Shown in pieces: positions 1 to 6,481 of a DNA stretch of 9,242 bases (the stretch's first letter is position 1; every line of letters begins with the position of its first letter). The position numbers were made by a program, and so were the translations under genes. Origin of the DNA: Lentisphaerota bacterium (GTDB taxonomy: Bacteria; Verrucomicrobiota; Kiritimatiellia; RFP12; UBA1067); NCBI GenBank assembly GCA_022839525.1, contig JALHET010000059.1:1-9242 (forward strand), written 5' to 3'. The notes beneath the pieces are model-generated. The model saw nothing but the letters and a program-made list of their open reading frames with translations. It was not told where the DNA came from and made no database searches.

Positions 1-297
1 GAGGAGAAGCCGGCTGAGTAAACCAAGCGTTTCGGCGGGTGTTGCGAACGGGGCGGCCGGTTCACGGGCGGGCACGATGATTTGCGTTGGCAACCGCAGA
101 AGCGGGGGAAGGCAGCCTTTTCCCGACTGTTCCGCCAGCGCTAGGCGTAGCCTACGGCCTGCCTGCCTAGTCGGCACGAGCACGAGGATATGGCTGAGCG
201 ATTGAACCCCGCCGGGAGTGACTTGCGTCTGCGTCTGTAGCCACTCTGCAACGGCGGAGACCAGTAAGGTTCCGGCATTCAGAAAGATTCGTTCCAT
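1..297 (-). CDS. AddB-like helicase-nuclease subunit, N-terminal part (partial)
   Basis: This frame is open from an ATG at 297 to the left edge, giving 99 codons with no stop, so the gene continues outside the window. The start is supported by GGAG (306-309 on the plus strand, as ctcc) 8 bases upstream. The protein begins MERIFLNAGTLL. At about residues 37-56 it has a hydrophobic strand followed by 'LVLVPTRQAGRRLRLALAE', then 'LPPLLRLPTQI'. This arrangement (strand, PT-R/Q-A-G-RRL, then an LPP segment) resembles the degenerate nucleotide-binding N-terminus of AddB-type proteins and verrucomicrobial PD-(D/E)XK nuclease-family proteins. Those act with an AddA/UvrD-like helicase in processing double-strand breaks. 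The nuclease domain would be at the C-terminus and is not visible, so catalytic competence cannot be judged. The family call is made by eye from a short segment. The start and the open frame are certain; the function is moderately likely. Confidence 0.62.
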   Translation of the reverse strand, partial: MERIFLNAGTLLVSAVAEWLQTQTQVTPGGVQSLSHILVLVPTRQAGRRLRLALAEQSGKGCLPPLLRLPTQIIVPAREPAAPFATPAETLGLLSRLLL

Positions 298-369
298 ACG
301 GGGGGCTCCGGAATGGTGCTCGCAGGGGTCATAACCATCGCCATGTCCGGCAAACAAACAGCTTTTGTA

Positions 370-399
370 ACTTTACCATACACATGGCTTGCGGCTCAA
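370..399 (-). promoter_or_regulatory. Possible sigma-70 promoter for the AddB-like gene
   Basis: Read on the minus strand, TTGAGC (plus 394-399) and TAAAGT (plus 370-375) are separated by 18 bases. Each matches the -35 or -10 consensus at four of six positions. The site lies about 70 bases upstream of the AddB-like start codon, in the only intergenic space available to that gene. The match is weak and could be chance. Confidence 0.28.
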
Positions 400-452
400 G
401 GATCGTTGTCTCAAATGTGGACATTTTTGCATGAAGGTTAACTGCTATAAGG

Positions 453-471
453 AAAAAAGAACCTCTTTTTT
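453..471. other. A/T-only hairpin beside the receiver-domain remnant
   Basis: An 8-bp perfect inverted repeat, AAAAAAGA (453-460) and TCTTTTTT (464-471), flanks a 3-base loop. It lies 17 bases past the stop of the receiver-domain remnant on the minus strand. The stem has almost no G or C, so it is a poor intrinsic terminator, although a T-run is present in either direction. It may be a relic of the terminator of the degraded regulator gene. Confidence 0.3.
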
Positions 472-488
472 GCACCGCTGCGGCGAAC

Positions 489-680
489 TTATTTTTGCGT
501 CAGGATTTCCTGTATTTTCTGTGCGAGTGTCTTTCGTGAAAACGGTTTCCTGACGCAGGTGCTATTTGTTTCGTCCAGCCCTTGCTCTGCCAGGAGGTTG
601 GCCGTATGACCCGATATGAACACGTGATTCAGCTTTGTGCACTGTTTCTGCACCTGCCTGACCATTTCGGGACCGTTCAT
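489..680 (-). pseudogene. Truncated response-regulator receiver (REC) domain remnant
   Basis: The 63-codon frame reads like the second half of a CheY-type receiver domain. It opens 'GMNGPEMVRQVQ' (the segment just after the phosphoacceptor strand), continues 'HVFISGHT' (the strand carrying the conserved Ser/Thr), and then 'VRKPFSRKTLAQKIQEIL' (the conserved Lys-Pro pair and the last helix). The frame extends six codons above the ATG (KEHYAG) and then meets a TAA. The first half of the fold, including the acidic pocket and the Asp, is therefore absent, and nothing resembling it lies further upstream. Full receiver domains have about 120 residues. No Shine-Dalgarno sequence precedes the ATG. 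The MNGPEMV and KPFS style is typical of receivers at the C-terminus of hybrid sensor kinases, so this is probably the tail of a lost hybrid kinase or stand-alone regulator. Production of a functional small protein is possible but unlikely. Confidence 0.62.
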
Positions 681-738
681 GCCCGCATAATGTTCTTTTT
701 ACTTTTCCGGTGAGCGTGTTCCGGGGTATATTCAACGT

Positions 739-744
739 AAGGAG
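739..744 (+). promoter_or_regulatory. Shine-Dalgarno sequence for the 118-residue protein
   Basis: AAGGAG lies 9 bases before the ATG at 754. It fixes that start over the ATG at 749, which is out of frame and stops after two codons (ATG TTA TGA). I found no convincing -35/-10 pair: TATATT at 727-732 would start transcription almost on the Shine-Dalgarno sequence itself. Confidence 0.7.
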
Positions 745-753
745 ATTTATGTT

Positions 754-1110
754 ATGAGTACGGAGATTCTGGCCCGATATTTCGAACTACGGATGAGGAT
801 GATGGAGATTGACCGGCAACTGGAGGAACTGAAACCGGCGGTTGCGGCATCGTTGCGCCAGCAACAGGAACCGGCCCGTTTTAACGGATATGAACTGCTG
901 TTGGAGACGTATACCGCTTGGAACTACTCGCAGCGGGTGGTGGAGATGCAGCAGGTGTTGACCGACACCAAAAAACGCGAACGCTCTGACGGCACCGCTA
1001 CGATCCGCGAGCGTCGGGACATGCTGGTCTTACGTTCGCGGCGTCAAGGGGCGGCAGTGCGCGAAGAGCGGGTTCCCTATGGCGAGTGGGAAAAGGGGGG
1101 AACGGCATGA
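754..1110 (+). CDS. Uncharacterised 118-residue helical protein
   Basis: I do not recognise a named family. Residues 1-40 are amphipathic and charged (MRMMEIDRQLEELKPAVAA) and look like a coiled-coil helix. A central block, about residues 44-95, reads 'NGYELLLETYTAWNYSQRVV', followed by a second basic helix and 'RSDGTATIRERRDMLVLRS'. The aromatic motif (TAWNYS), the Lys/Arg-rich helix and the 'DGTAT' turn resemble small phage-like or accessory proteins of unknown role, but this is an impression only. There is no signal peptide, membrane segment or recognisable catalytic motif. Translation starts at ATG 754 behind a good AAGGAG. The TGA stop overlaps the ATG of the flavoprotein gene (ATGA at 1107-1110), so the two are probably translationally coupled and expressed together. 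The good ribosome-binding site and tight coupling argue that it is a real gene. Confidence 0.72.
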   Translation: MSTEILARYFELRMRMMEIDRQLEELKPAVAASLRQQQEPARFNGYELLLETYTAWNYSQRVVEMQQVLTDTKKRERSDGTATIRERRDMLVLRSRRQGAAVREERVPYGEWEKGGTA

Positions 1111-1697
1111 AAGTTGTCGCGTTTAACGGAAGTCCCCGCAAGGACGGGAATACGGCGCTTCTGCTCAGAAAGGTGTTGGCTCCGATCGCCCGGTCGGGGA
1201 TTGACACGGAACTGGTGCAGGTCGGTGGCCAGCTCATTCACGGTTGCGCCGCCTGTTACCACTGTTTTGAGGCGAAGGATAAGCAGTGTGCGATCACGAC
1301 GGACATTGTGAATGAGTGTGTCCGGAAAATGGTTGAGGCCGACGGGATCATTATGGGGTCGCCCTCGTATTTCTCGGGCATGACCTCAGCGATGAAGGCG
1401 CTGATCGACCGCGCGGGTCTGGTGGCGGTGGCCAATGGGCGGATGTTTTCGCGCAAGGTGGGCGCTGCGGTGGTGGCACACCGGCGCGGCGGAGCGGTCA
1501 ACGTGTTTGACGCCATCAACCACATGTTCCTGATGTCGCGGATGATCGTGCCGGGCTCGACCTATTGGAACTTCGGAGTGGGACGGGAACGCGAGGATGT
1601 GGCGAACGACGACGAGGGGCTTCAGAACATGCACGACCTTGGCGAGACGATCGCTTGGCTGGTCAAGAAGCTTGCGACAAGGCCTGAAAGCCTCTGA
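1107..1697 (+). CDS. Flavodoxin-fold FMN reductase, iron-sulfur-flavoprotein-like
   Basis: This is a 196-residue protein of the NADPH-dependent FMN reductase/flavodoxin-like superfamily. The N-terminal strand and phosphate-binding loop are 'VVAFNGSPRKDGNT' (residues 3-16), and a second FMN-contacting loop 'GSPSYF' lies at 84-89. Between them sits a compact cysteine cluster, C47-x2-C50-x2-C53-x7-C61. This fits the CX2CX2CX4-7C pattern by which iron-sulfur flavoproteins bind a 4Fe-4S cluster next to FMN. Related proteins are cytoplasmic homodimers that move electrons or reduce small molecules, and some relatives with similar cysteines may not bind a cluster. The substrate is unknown. I chose ATG 1107 because AAGGGGGG (1093-1100) lies 6 bases upstream and the ATG overlaps the previous stop (ATGA). 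An in-frame ATG at 1086 would add seven residues (MGKGGNG) before the first strand and lacks this support. Confidence 0.85.
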   Translation: MKVVAFNGSPRKDGNTALLLRKVLAPIARSGIDTELVQVGGQLIHGCAACYHCFEAKDKQCAITTDIVNECVRKMVEADGIIMGSPSYFSGMTSAMKALIDRAGLVAVANGRMFSRKVGAAVVAHRRGGAVNVFDAINHMFLMSRMIVPGSTYWNFGVGREREDVANDDEGLQNMHDLGETIAWLVKKLATRPESL

Positions 1698-1724
1698 TCC
1701 GCCTCACCGGTTACCGGCGCGGAT
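1697..1724. terminator. Nested hairpin in the convergent gap, possible bidirectional terminator
   Basis: ATCCGC (1697-1702) pairs with GCGGAT (1719-1724). Inside it, CCGG (1707-1710) pairs with CCGG (1714-1717) around a TTA loop. The structure begins in the last base of the flavoprotein stop codon. It occupies most of the 40-base gap before the convergent EEP gene, the usual place for a shared terminator. No clear T-run follows on either strand, so termination is inferred from position and stem strength only. Confidence 0.4.
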
Positions 1725-1737
1725 TGTCGGTGGCGCG

Positions 1738-2700
1738 TCAGAACGAGACGTCGACGATGAGCGGGAGATGGTCGGAACCGATATCGGATCCGGTGCGTCG
1801 TGCGAGGATACGCACCGTGGCGCTGTGGAAGCAGTGGTCGAGGGGGATGCGCATTGGCGGGGGGGCGGCGACAGGCCAGGTGGGCAGAGGGCCGTGTCCC
1901 TGCGCGCTGTCGCGCAGGCCGCTGATTTCAAGGAACTGCCTGAAGTGCGCCGACCACGGCGTGTTGTTGAAATCTCCAGTCACCACCAGTGGCCCGTCTA
2001 TGCCGCGCAGTTTTTTTGCGAGCTCAAGCGAGAAGCTGTTGCGGCCGCGCCACATCTAACCGTTGTAGGGCGCGAGCGCGTGTGCGCCGACGACGGTAAG
2101 GGTCTTGCCGCCGATGACGAAACGGGCAAGCGTGGAGGGTACGGCTTCGGGGTCGCTCAGCCGGAAAATTTCCGCCGAGTGAGCGTTTGTCCGGCAGTAG
2201 ATAGCTGCTCCGAGGTTATCCTCGCGGGGCATGGCTGCCCAGACGGGATAGCTGTTTGTGAGCGGGGAAAGGTCGTTCAGCCAACGGGTGTTCGGCTCCA
2301 GAAGGACGATGGCGTCGGGTTGCTCCTGCGCGACGAGAGAAAGCAGCGCCGCAACACGGGTGTTGCGTGTGAGGATGTTGGCGTGCAGGATGCGCAGGCG
2401 AGCCGGCTCGGAAGCGGGGGGCATGGTCTGGGTTCCGGGCGGCAGGAAGAGCAGCAGGACAGGGGCGGCGTTAAATGCGGAAAAAACGAGGCTGACGGCC
2501 GCATGCCAGTGGCGGCGGGCGGCGAATTCGAGACCCGCATAAACCAGAAAGCAGACGGCGAACTGGGGCTTGAAATGGATGAAGATTTCGAAAAACCAGA
2601 CATAACGGCCGAGCAAGCCCGCCAGCGTGAAGAACATGCCGAAGAATGCGGCGGTCTGGGCGAACCGGTGGAAATGTTCAAGGGGTGTCGCCGGTTTCAT
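1738..2700 (-). pseudogene. Membrane-anchored endonuclease/exonuclease/phosphatase (EEP) protein, split by an in-frame TAG
   Basis: One frame runs from ATG 2700 to TGA 1738-1740 (319 residues plus one internal stop). Residues 13-32, 35-58 and 66-87 are hydrophobic and form three likely membrane helices. A typical EEP phosphohydrolase domain follows: 'LRILHANIL' (Asn108), 'QPDAIVLLE' (metal-binding Glu135), 'VVTGDFNNTPWS' (Asp243, Asn245) and 'GSDIGSDHLPL' (catalytic His near 311). All signature residues are present. The amber codon at 2056-2058 falls between 'HALAPYNG' and 'MWRGRNSF', inside the domain. The upper piece has 214 residues and lacks the Asp/Asn and His motifs; the lower piece has 105 residues. 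The reading frame is otherwise unbroken, so the mutation is recent, a sequencing error, or a readthrough site. The ATG overlaps the stop of the M3 peptidase gene (ATGA), implying coupled translation. The substrate is unknown; relatives include VanJ-like lipid phosphatases and DNase I-fold enzymes. Confidence 0.78.
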
Positions 2701-4793
2701 GTCGGGGGAGCGGCTGCCGGGCGGTTGTCCGCGCTGAGGCCGGAATGGCGCAGGAGCGGAGTGATGGAAGGGTTGCGGCCGCGGAAGAGACGGAAGACTT
2801 CGGTGGGGTCTGTGCCGCCTCCGAGGGCGAGCAAGGTGTCCCGGAAGCGGCGGCCCGTGGCGCGCACGGCTGTCTCGTTGTCGAGCCCCGCCTCCTCAAA
2901 GGCTGAGAACGCGTCGGCCGAGAGCACTTCGGACCATTTGTAGCTGTAGTACCCGGCCGCGTAACCTCCGCCGAAAATGTGGCTGAACGAACAGAGCAGG
3001 CGGTCTTCCGGCAACAGCGGGGTGGGCGAATATTTTCCGGCGTTCTGGCGGTTCACCGTGTCGGCGTCCGGCCATTCGGGACGCGGGTAACGAGCGTGGA
3101 GATCCATGTCGGTGGCGGCGAAGAAAAGCTGGCGCAGCATGGCGCTGGCGGCGCGGAAATTCTTGGCGGCGACGAGCCGGTCGAAGAGCGCGTCGGGTAG
3201 CGGCTCTCCGGTTTCGGCATGACGGCTAAACCCTTTGAGCGTGGCGCGGTCGTAACACCAGTTTTCCATGAACTGGCTGGCGACTTCAATGGCGTCCCAC
3301 TCGATGCCGTTGACGCCCGAGGCGTTGGGTTCCTCCACCGTGGTGAGCATGTGCTGCAAAGCGTGCCCGAACTCGTGGAAGAGGGTGTTGACTTCTTGGA
3401 AGCGCATGACCGGCGGCGTGTTGCCTACGGGCACACTCTGGTTGCAGACGAGCAGGGCCATAGGCTGTGTGGCCGTGCCGTCCGGTTTGCGGTCGCGCGT
3501 GCGGAAATCGTTCATCCAGGCGCCGCCGCTTTTGGTCTGCGGGCGGCTGTAGGGATCGAGAAAGAAACAGGCGCGGGGTGTCCCGTCTGTGTCGGCGACG
3601 CGGAAGAAGCGCACGTCGGGGTGCCAAACGGGCGCTTCGCCGTCGGCGGGGGTGATCGTGATGCCGAAAAGGCGTTCGGCGAGGCCGAACAGGCCTTCGA
3701 GCACACGCGGGAAGAGGAAATAGCGGCTCAGCTCCTCGTCGCTGTAATCATAGAGGTGTTCGCGCAGGCGTTCAGACCAGAAGGTGATGTCCCACGGCTG
3801 AAGGGCGGCGTCGGTGAACCCGTTGGCATGGGCAAAGGCGAGCAGGTCGGCGGACTCCTGTTGGGCGGGGGCTGAAGCGGCATCGGCAAGCTGAGAGATC
3901 AGGGCATCTACGGCGGGGACGGTTTTGGCCGTTTTGGTGGACAGGTTGAGGTCGGCATACGTGGCGTAGCCGAGCAGGCAGGCGAGTTCGCGGCGCAGGG
4001 CGAGGATGCGTTCGAGGATGGCCGTGTTGTCGGTTCGGCCAGAGGAGGCGCGTGTGGCATAGGCGCGATAGAGGTGTTCGCGTGCGGGGCGGTTGCGGCT
4101 ATGCATCAGGAAGGGCAGGTAGACGGCGGTGTCGAGGGTGATGCGCCAGGGGCCGGAGTCGGTTGTGGCTCCGGTCTCGCCCGCGTCGCGGGCGGCTTGG
4201 GCCGTGACGGCCAGCAGGGCGGACGGGAGCCCGTCGGCCTCTTCACGGGTGTGGAGGGTGAGCGAGAAGGCTTTGGTCGCATCAAGCACGTTGTTGCGGA
4301 AGGTTGTGGCGAGTTGCGCGAGTTCGGTCGGGAGGGCGTTGAAACGAGCTTGCCGGTCGGGCGGGAGCCCCACGCCGGCCTGCTCGGCGCTCTGGATGGT
4401 TTTGGCGAGGATGCGGCGCTGGACCGGGGTAAGGCAGGGGGCGGCCCGGTCGGCGGCTTGCAGGGCGAGGTACCCATTGTAGAGGGCGCGGCTCTGCCCG
4501 ACGTGTTGGGAGAAGGCGACGATGGCGGGTTGGAGAGATTCATGGGCGTTACGCCAGGCGTCGCTGTTCATCACGGAAAGCATGTGGCCGAGGAGGCCCC
4601 AGGCGTCGAAAAGGGGATGGCAGGCATCGTGAATCGGGCGCATCAGGCCGGCCCAGGTCGCGACGGTTTCTTGCTCCAAAGCCTTCACCGCAGCATAGGC
4701 GCGTTCGAGCAGAAGCGGAAAATCTGTTTTTGCCTCTTCCGGCGTCATTTGGTCAAAAGGCGGATAATATGGGATGTGGAGGAATGAGGACAT
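2697..4793 (-). CDS. prlC: M3-family oligopeptidase (oligopeptidase A type)
   Basis: This 698-residue zinc metallopeptidase resembles the cytoplasmic oligopeptidase A/PrlC group (M3A, about 680 residues in Escherichia coli). That group cleaves short peptides, including signal-peptide and proteasome-like breakdown products. The zinc motif HEFGH lies at residues 473-477, with the likely third ligand in 'AIEVASQFMENW' about 26 residues later (near Glu503). Downstream, 'ETGEPLPDALFDRL', 'FSHIFGGGYAAGYYSYKWSEVL' and 'FRGRNPSITPLLRHSGL' follow the family order, including the Tyr-rich substrate loop. The N-terminus 'PYYPPFDQMTPEEAK' matches where the family normally begins, which supports ATG 4793 although no Shine-Dalgarno sequence precedes it. 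There is no signal peptide, as expected for a cytoplasmic enzyme. Its stop overlaps the EEP start (ATGA). It lies 105 bases downstream of the TPR lipoprotein gene and may be cotranscribed with it. The gene symbol follows the family; the M3 assignment itself is firm. Confidence 0.93.
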   Translation of the reverse strand: MSSFLHIPYYPPFDQMTPEEAKTDFPLLLERAYAAVKALEQETVATWAGLMRPIHDACHPLFDAWGLLGHMLSVMNSDAWRNAHESLQPAIVAFSQHVGQSRALYNGYLALQAADRAAPCLTPVQRRILAKTIQSAEQAGVGLPPDRQARFNALPTELAQLATTFRNNVLDATKAFSLTLHTREEADGLPSALLAVTAQAARDAGETGATTDSGPWRITLDTAVYLPFLMHSRNRPAREHLYRAYATRASSGRTDNTAILERILALRRELACLLGYATYADLNLSTKTAKTVPAVDALISQLADAASAPAQQESADLLAFAHANGFTDAALQPWDITFWSERLREHLYDYSDEELSRYFLFPRVLEGLFGLAERLFGITITPADGEAPVWHPDVRFFRVADTDGTPRACFFLDPYSRPQTKSGGAWMNDFRTRDRKPDGTATQPMALLVCNQSVPVGNTPPVMRFQEVNTLFHEFGHALQHMLTTVEEPNASGVNGIEWDAIEVASQFMENWCYDRATLKGFSRHAETGEPLPDALFDRLVAAKNFRAASAMLRQLFFAATDMDLHARYPRPEWPDADTVNRQNAGKYSPTPLLPEDRLLCSFSHIFGGGYAAGYYSYKWSEVLSADAFSAFEEAGLDNETAVRATGRRFRDTLLALGGGTDPTEVFRLFRGRNPSITPLLRHSGLSADNRPAAAPPT

Positions 4794-4807
4794 GGGAAAA
4801 TCAGAGG

Positions 4808-4830
4808 TTACGGGTTGGATATTACGGGTT
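4808..4830. repeat. Short direct repeat TTACGGGTT
   Basis: The nine-base word TTACGGGTT occurs at 4808-4816 and 4822-4830, 14 bases apart, in the 105-base gap between the lipoprotein stop and the peptidase start. This gap has no clear terminator. A TAATAT sits between the copies on the minus strand but lacks a matching -35, so a separate promoter for the peptidase is not supported. Confidence 0.4.
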
Positions 4831-4898
4831 AGGAAAACCGTTTGGTGAGTGACTCGGGCAGGACACGTCTGTCCGTTGTGGAACAGAACCGGTTGCCG

Positions 4899-6383
4899 CT
4901 ACGGCTTTTCCGGGGGTGTGCCGCCGTGCTTGCGGAGCTTTTCATCAATAGCGGGGGAGGGGTCGATCTCACGGCTGCGCGTCCAGAAAGCAACGGCTTC
5001 AGCCTTGCGTCCGACGGCCAGCAGCACGTCGCCGGTATGGTCGAGGATCACGGGTTCGTTACGGTCCAAGTCGGCCGCCTTCAGGAGGAACTGGAGCGCG
5101 TCGAAGAAGCGGGCCTTTTTGTAGAGGATCCAACCTTTGGTGTCGAGGTATGCCGCGTTGCTGGGGACGTCGTGCAGGGCTTCGGTGACGAGGCGGTCGG
5201 CCTCGTCGAGGCGGACGCCCTGCTCCGCCCACATGTAGGCGAGGAAATTCTTGATTTCGTGCGAGGAGGGGTGCGTGGCGAGTGCGTCAAGTAAAAGGCG
5301 CTCGGTGCCGGCGGTATCTTTTTCGGCCTCCAACAGGCTGCCGAGCCAGAGGTAGAAACTCTCGGAGGGGAAATATCCCGCGTGTAACCGGCGGGCAAAG
5401 ACATCCTTGAGGGTCGAGATGGCGGCGGGACGGTTGTCGAGTGCTTGATAGGTGGCTGCAAGGATAAGGCGCGTGGTGTCGGAGTCGGGCTCGCGCTGCG
5501 CGAGTCGTGCCAGACGGTTGGTGGCGTCTGGGCGCAACGCCCAGAGCATGCCGAGGCGCAGGATCGGTGCCGTGGAGTCCGGGTCTTCGCGACAGGATTG
5601 ATGGAGGGCGGCGAAAGCCGTGTTGGTCTGTCCGAGCGCGAGCCGGCATTCGGCAGAAAGGGTAATCAGTGCGGCCCGTTCGGTTGCGCTGGTGCGAGTG
5701 GCGAGCGCGAGGTCGATACATTTCAGCGCGCGTGCGGGATCCTTGCCGTCGCGGGTGTACAGAATCGCCCAGTGAACCGGGAGCGCGGCGCTGGCGGCGT
5801 CGTTGAAGCGCGCGTGCTGGGCGCGGATCATGTCCAACGCGGCTTTCTCCCGGTCCGCTTGGAAATAAAGGCGGACAATGGCTTGCGCGAGTTCGCGGTT
5901 ATCGGGTTGCGCGGCGAGGAGCACCTCGCAGTGGCGGGCCGCATCGCCGGGACGGTCTGCGGCGTCAGCGATGCGGGCGGCTTCGAACCGCATCTCGCTG
6001 TCATCCGGATGGAGCACGAGGAAAGGCTCTAAGACGTCCAGCGCTTCAGAGAAGCGCTCGCGGTCAATGAGGTTACTGAGCAGCGCGGCGACGGTGCGGC
6101 GGTTGTCGGGATCGAGACGCAACGCCTGCCGGAAAGCGGTGAGCGCGGCGTCTTTAGCGGTGTTGGTGTCGCCCCCTTCGCCGCTCTCGTACAGGAGCCC
6201 TTTCGCGTAAAGTGCCAGCGCGCCCGCCTGACGCGCTTCGGCGTCCGTCAGCGCGAACTCAGATGCCGTTCGTGGGGATTCCGATAACAGGCATCCCGCC
6301 AAGAGTGCGCAGAAAAGGGCGGAGAACATAACACAACATGGGCCGATTGGCAGATGGGGAACAACTGATCCGATCGGTTTCAT
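4899..6383 (-). CDS. TPR-repeat lipoprotein
   Basis: This 494-residue protein is made largely of tetratricopeptide repeats. ATG 6383 is chosen because GGAG (plus 6391-6394) lies 7 bases upstream and a lipoprotein signal follows at once: a basic/polar start, a hydrophobic stretch (about 18-30) and the lipobox LAGC ending at Cys31. A longer frame from a TTG at 6452 would bury that signal and cross a terminator-like hairpin. After the anchor, helical pairs run to the C-terminus, for example 'ALTAFRQALRLDPDNR', 'EADRLVTEALHDVPSN' and 'DALQFLLKAADLDRNEPV', ending 'HGGTPPEKP'. Such proteins act as envelope scaffolds for protein-protein contacts; no enzymatic domain is visible. The similarity of the last third to general Sel1/Tol-Pal or BepA-type TPR arrays is not specific enough to name a partner. 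The stop is TAG, which shows that amber is an ordinary stop in this genome. Confidence 0.88.
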   Translation of the reverse strand: MKPIGSVVPHLPIGPCCVMFSALFCALLAGCLLSESPRTASEFALTDAEARQAGALALYAKGLLYESGEGGDTNTAKDAALTAFRQALRLDPDNRRTVAALLSNLIDRERFSEALDVLEPFLVLHPDDSEMRFEAARIADAADRPGDAARHCEVLLAAQPDNRELAQAIVRLYFQADREKAALDMIRAQHARFNDAASAALPVHWAILYTRDGKDPARALKCIDLALATRTSATERAALITLSAECRLALGQTNTAFAALHQSCREDPDSTAPILRLGMLWALRPDATNRLARLAQREPDSDTTRLILAATYQALDNRPAAISTLKDVFARRLHAGYFPSESFYLWLGSLLEAEKDTAGTERLLLDALATHPSSHEIKNFLAYMWAEQGVRLDEADRLVTEALHDVPSNAAYLDTKGWILYKKARFFDALQFLLKAADLDRNEPVILDHTGDVLLAVGRKAEAVAFWTRSREIDPSPAIDEKLRKHGGTPPEKP

Positions 6384-6394
6384 GCGGGGTCTCC

Positions 6395-6444
6395 AAAAAA
6401 AATAACTCGCCCGGCCTTTCGAACGCAACGCGGGGAGGGCCGGG
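6395..6444 (-). terminator. Intrinsic-terminator-like hairpin ahead of the TPR lipoprotein gene
   Basis: Read on the minus strand, CCCGGCC (plus 6438-6444) pairs perfectly with GGCCGGG (plus 6410-6416) around a 21-base loop that holds a smaller CGC/GCG pair. Five bases and a short mixed stretch then lead into eight T residues (plus 6395-6402). It lies after the small ribosomal protein gene. The T-run is followed directly by the GGAG of the lipoprotein gene, so either transcripts end here and the lipoprotein has its own unseen promoter, or some read through. Confidence 0.58.
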
Positions 6445-6481
6445 GTTTGCAAAAAGGACGGATAGACGCGGATCCTGTGCC

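Noticed and set aside
1..21. A plus-strand reading EEKPAE followed by TAA that could be the end of an upstream gene
   Set aside because: The minus-strand frame across the same bases has a start, a Shine-Dalgarno sequence and 99 open codons with family motifs. Six codons cannot support a competing gene.
419..430. Sigma-54 promoter (GG...GC) next to the dyad
   Set aside because: The GG-to-GC distance is two bases shorter than the required -24/-12 spacing and no suitable gene lies downstream on that strand.
749..757. Two-codon ATG TTA TGA minigene overlapping the 118-residue gene start
   Set aside because: It can be explained as chance. The AAGGAG spacing of 9 to ATG 754 is better, and no leader function is visible.
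2056..2058. Genetic-code change in which TAG is sense
   Set aside because: The lipoprotein gene ends at a TAG exactly where its repeats end, so TAG is a normal stop here.
1597..2943. A 448-codon plus-strand open frame
   Set aside because: It lies antisense to the EEP and peptidase genes, has Arg/Gly/Glu-rich low-complexity composition and matches no family. It is a by-product of GC-rich coding on the other strand.
3219..4787. Plus-strand open frames of about 218 and 237 codons
   Set aside because: Both are shadows of the M3 peptidase gene, which carries the zinc motif and full-length family similarity on the minus strand.
6384..6452. Longer TTG-started form of the TPR lipoprotein
   Set aside because: It would place the lipoprotein signal internally and translate through the terminator-like hairpin. 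The ATG at 6383 has a GGAG at 7 bases.
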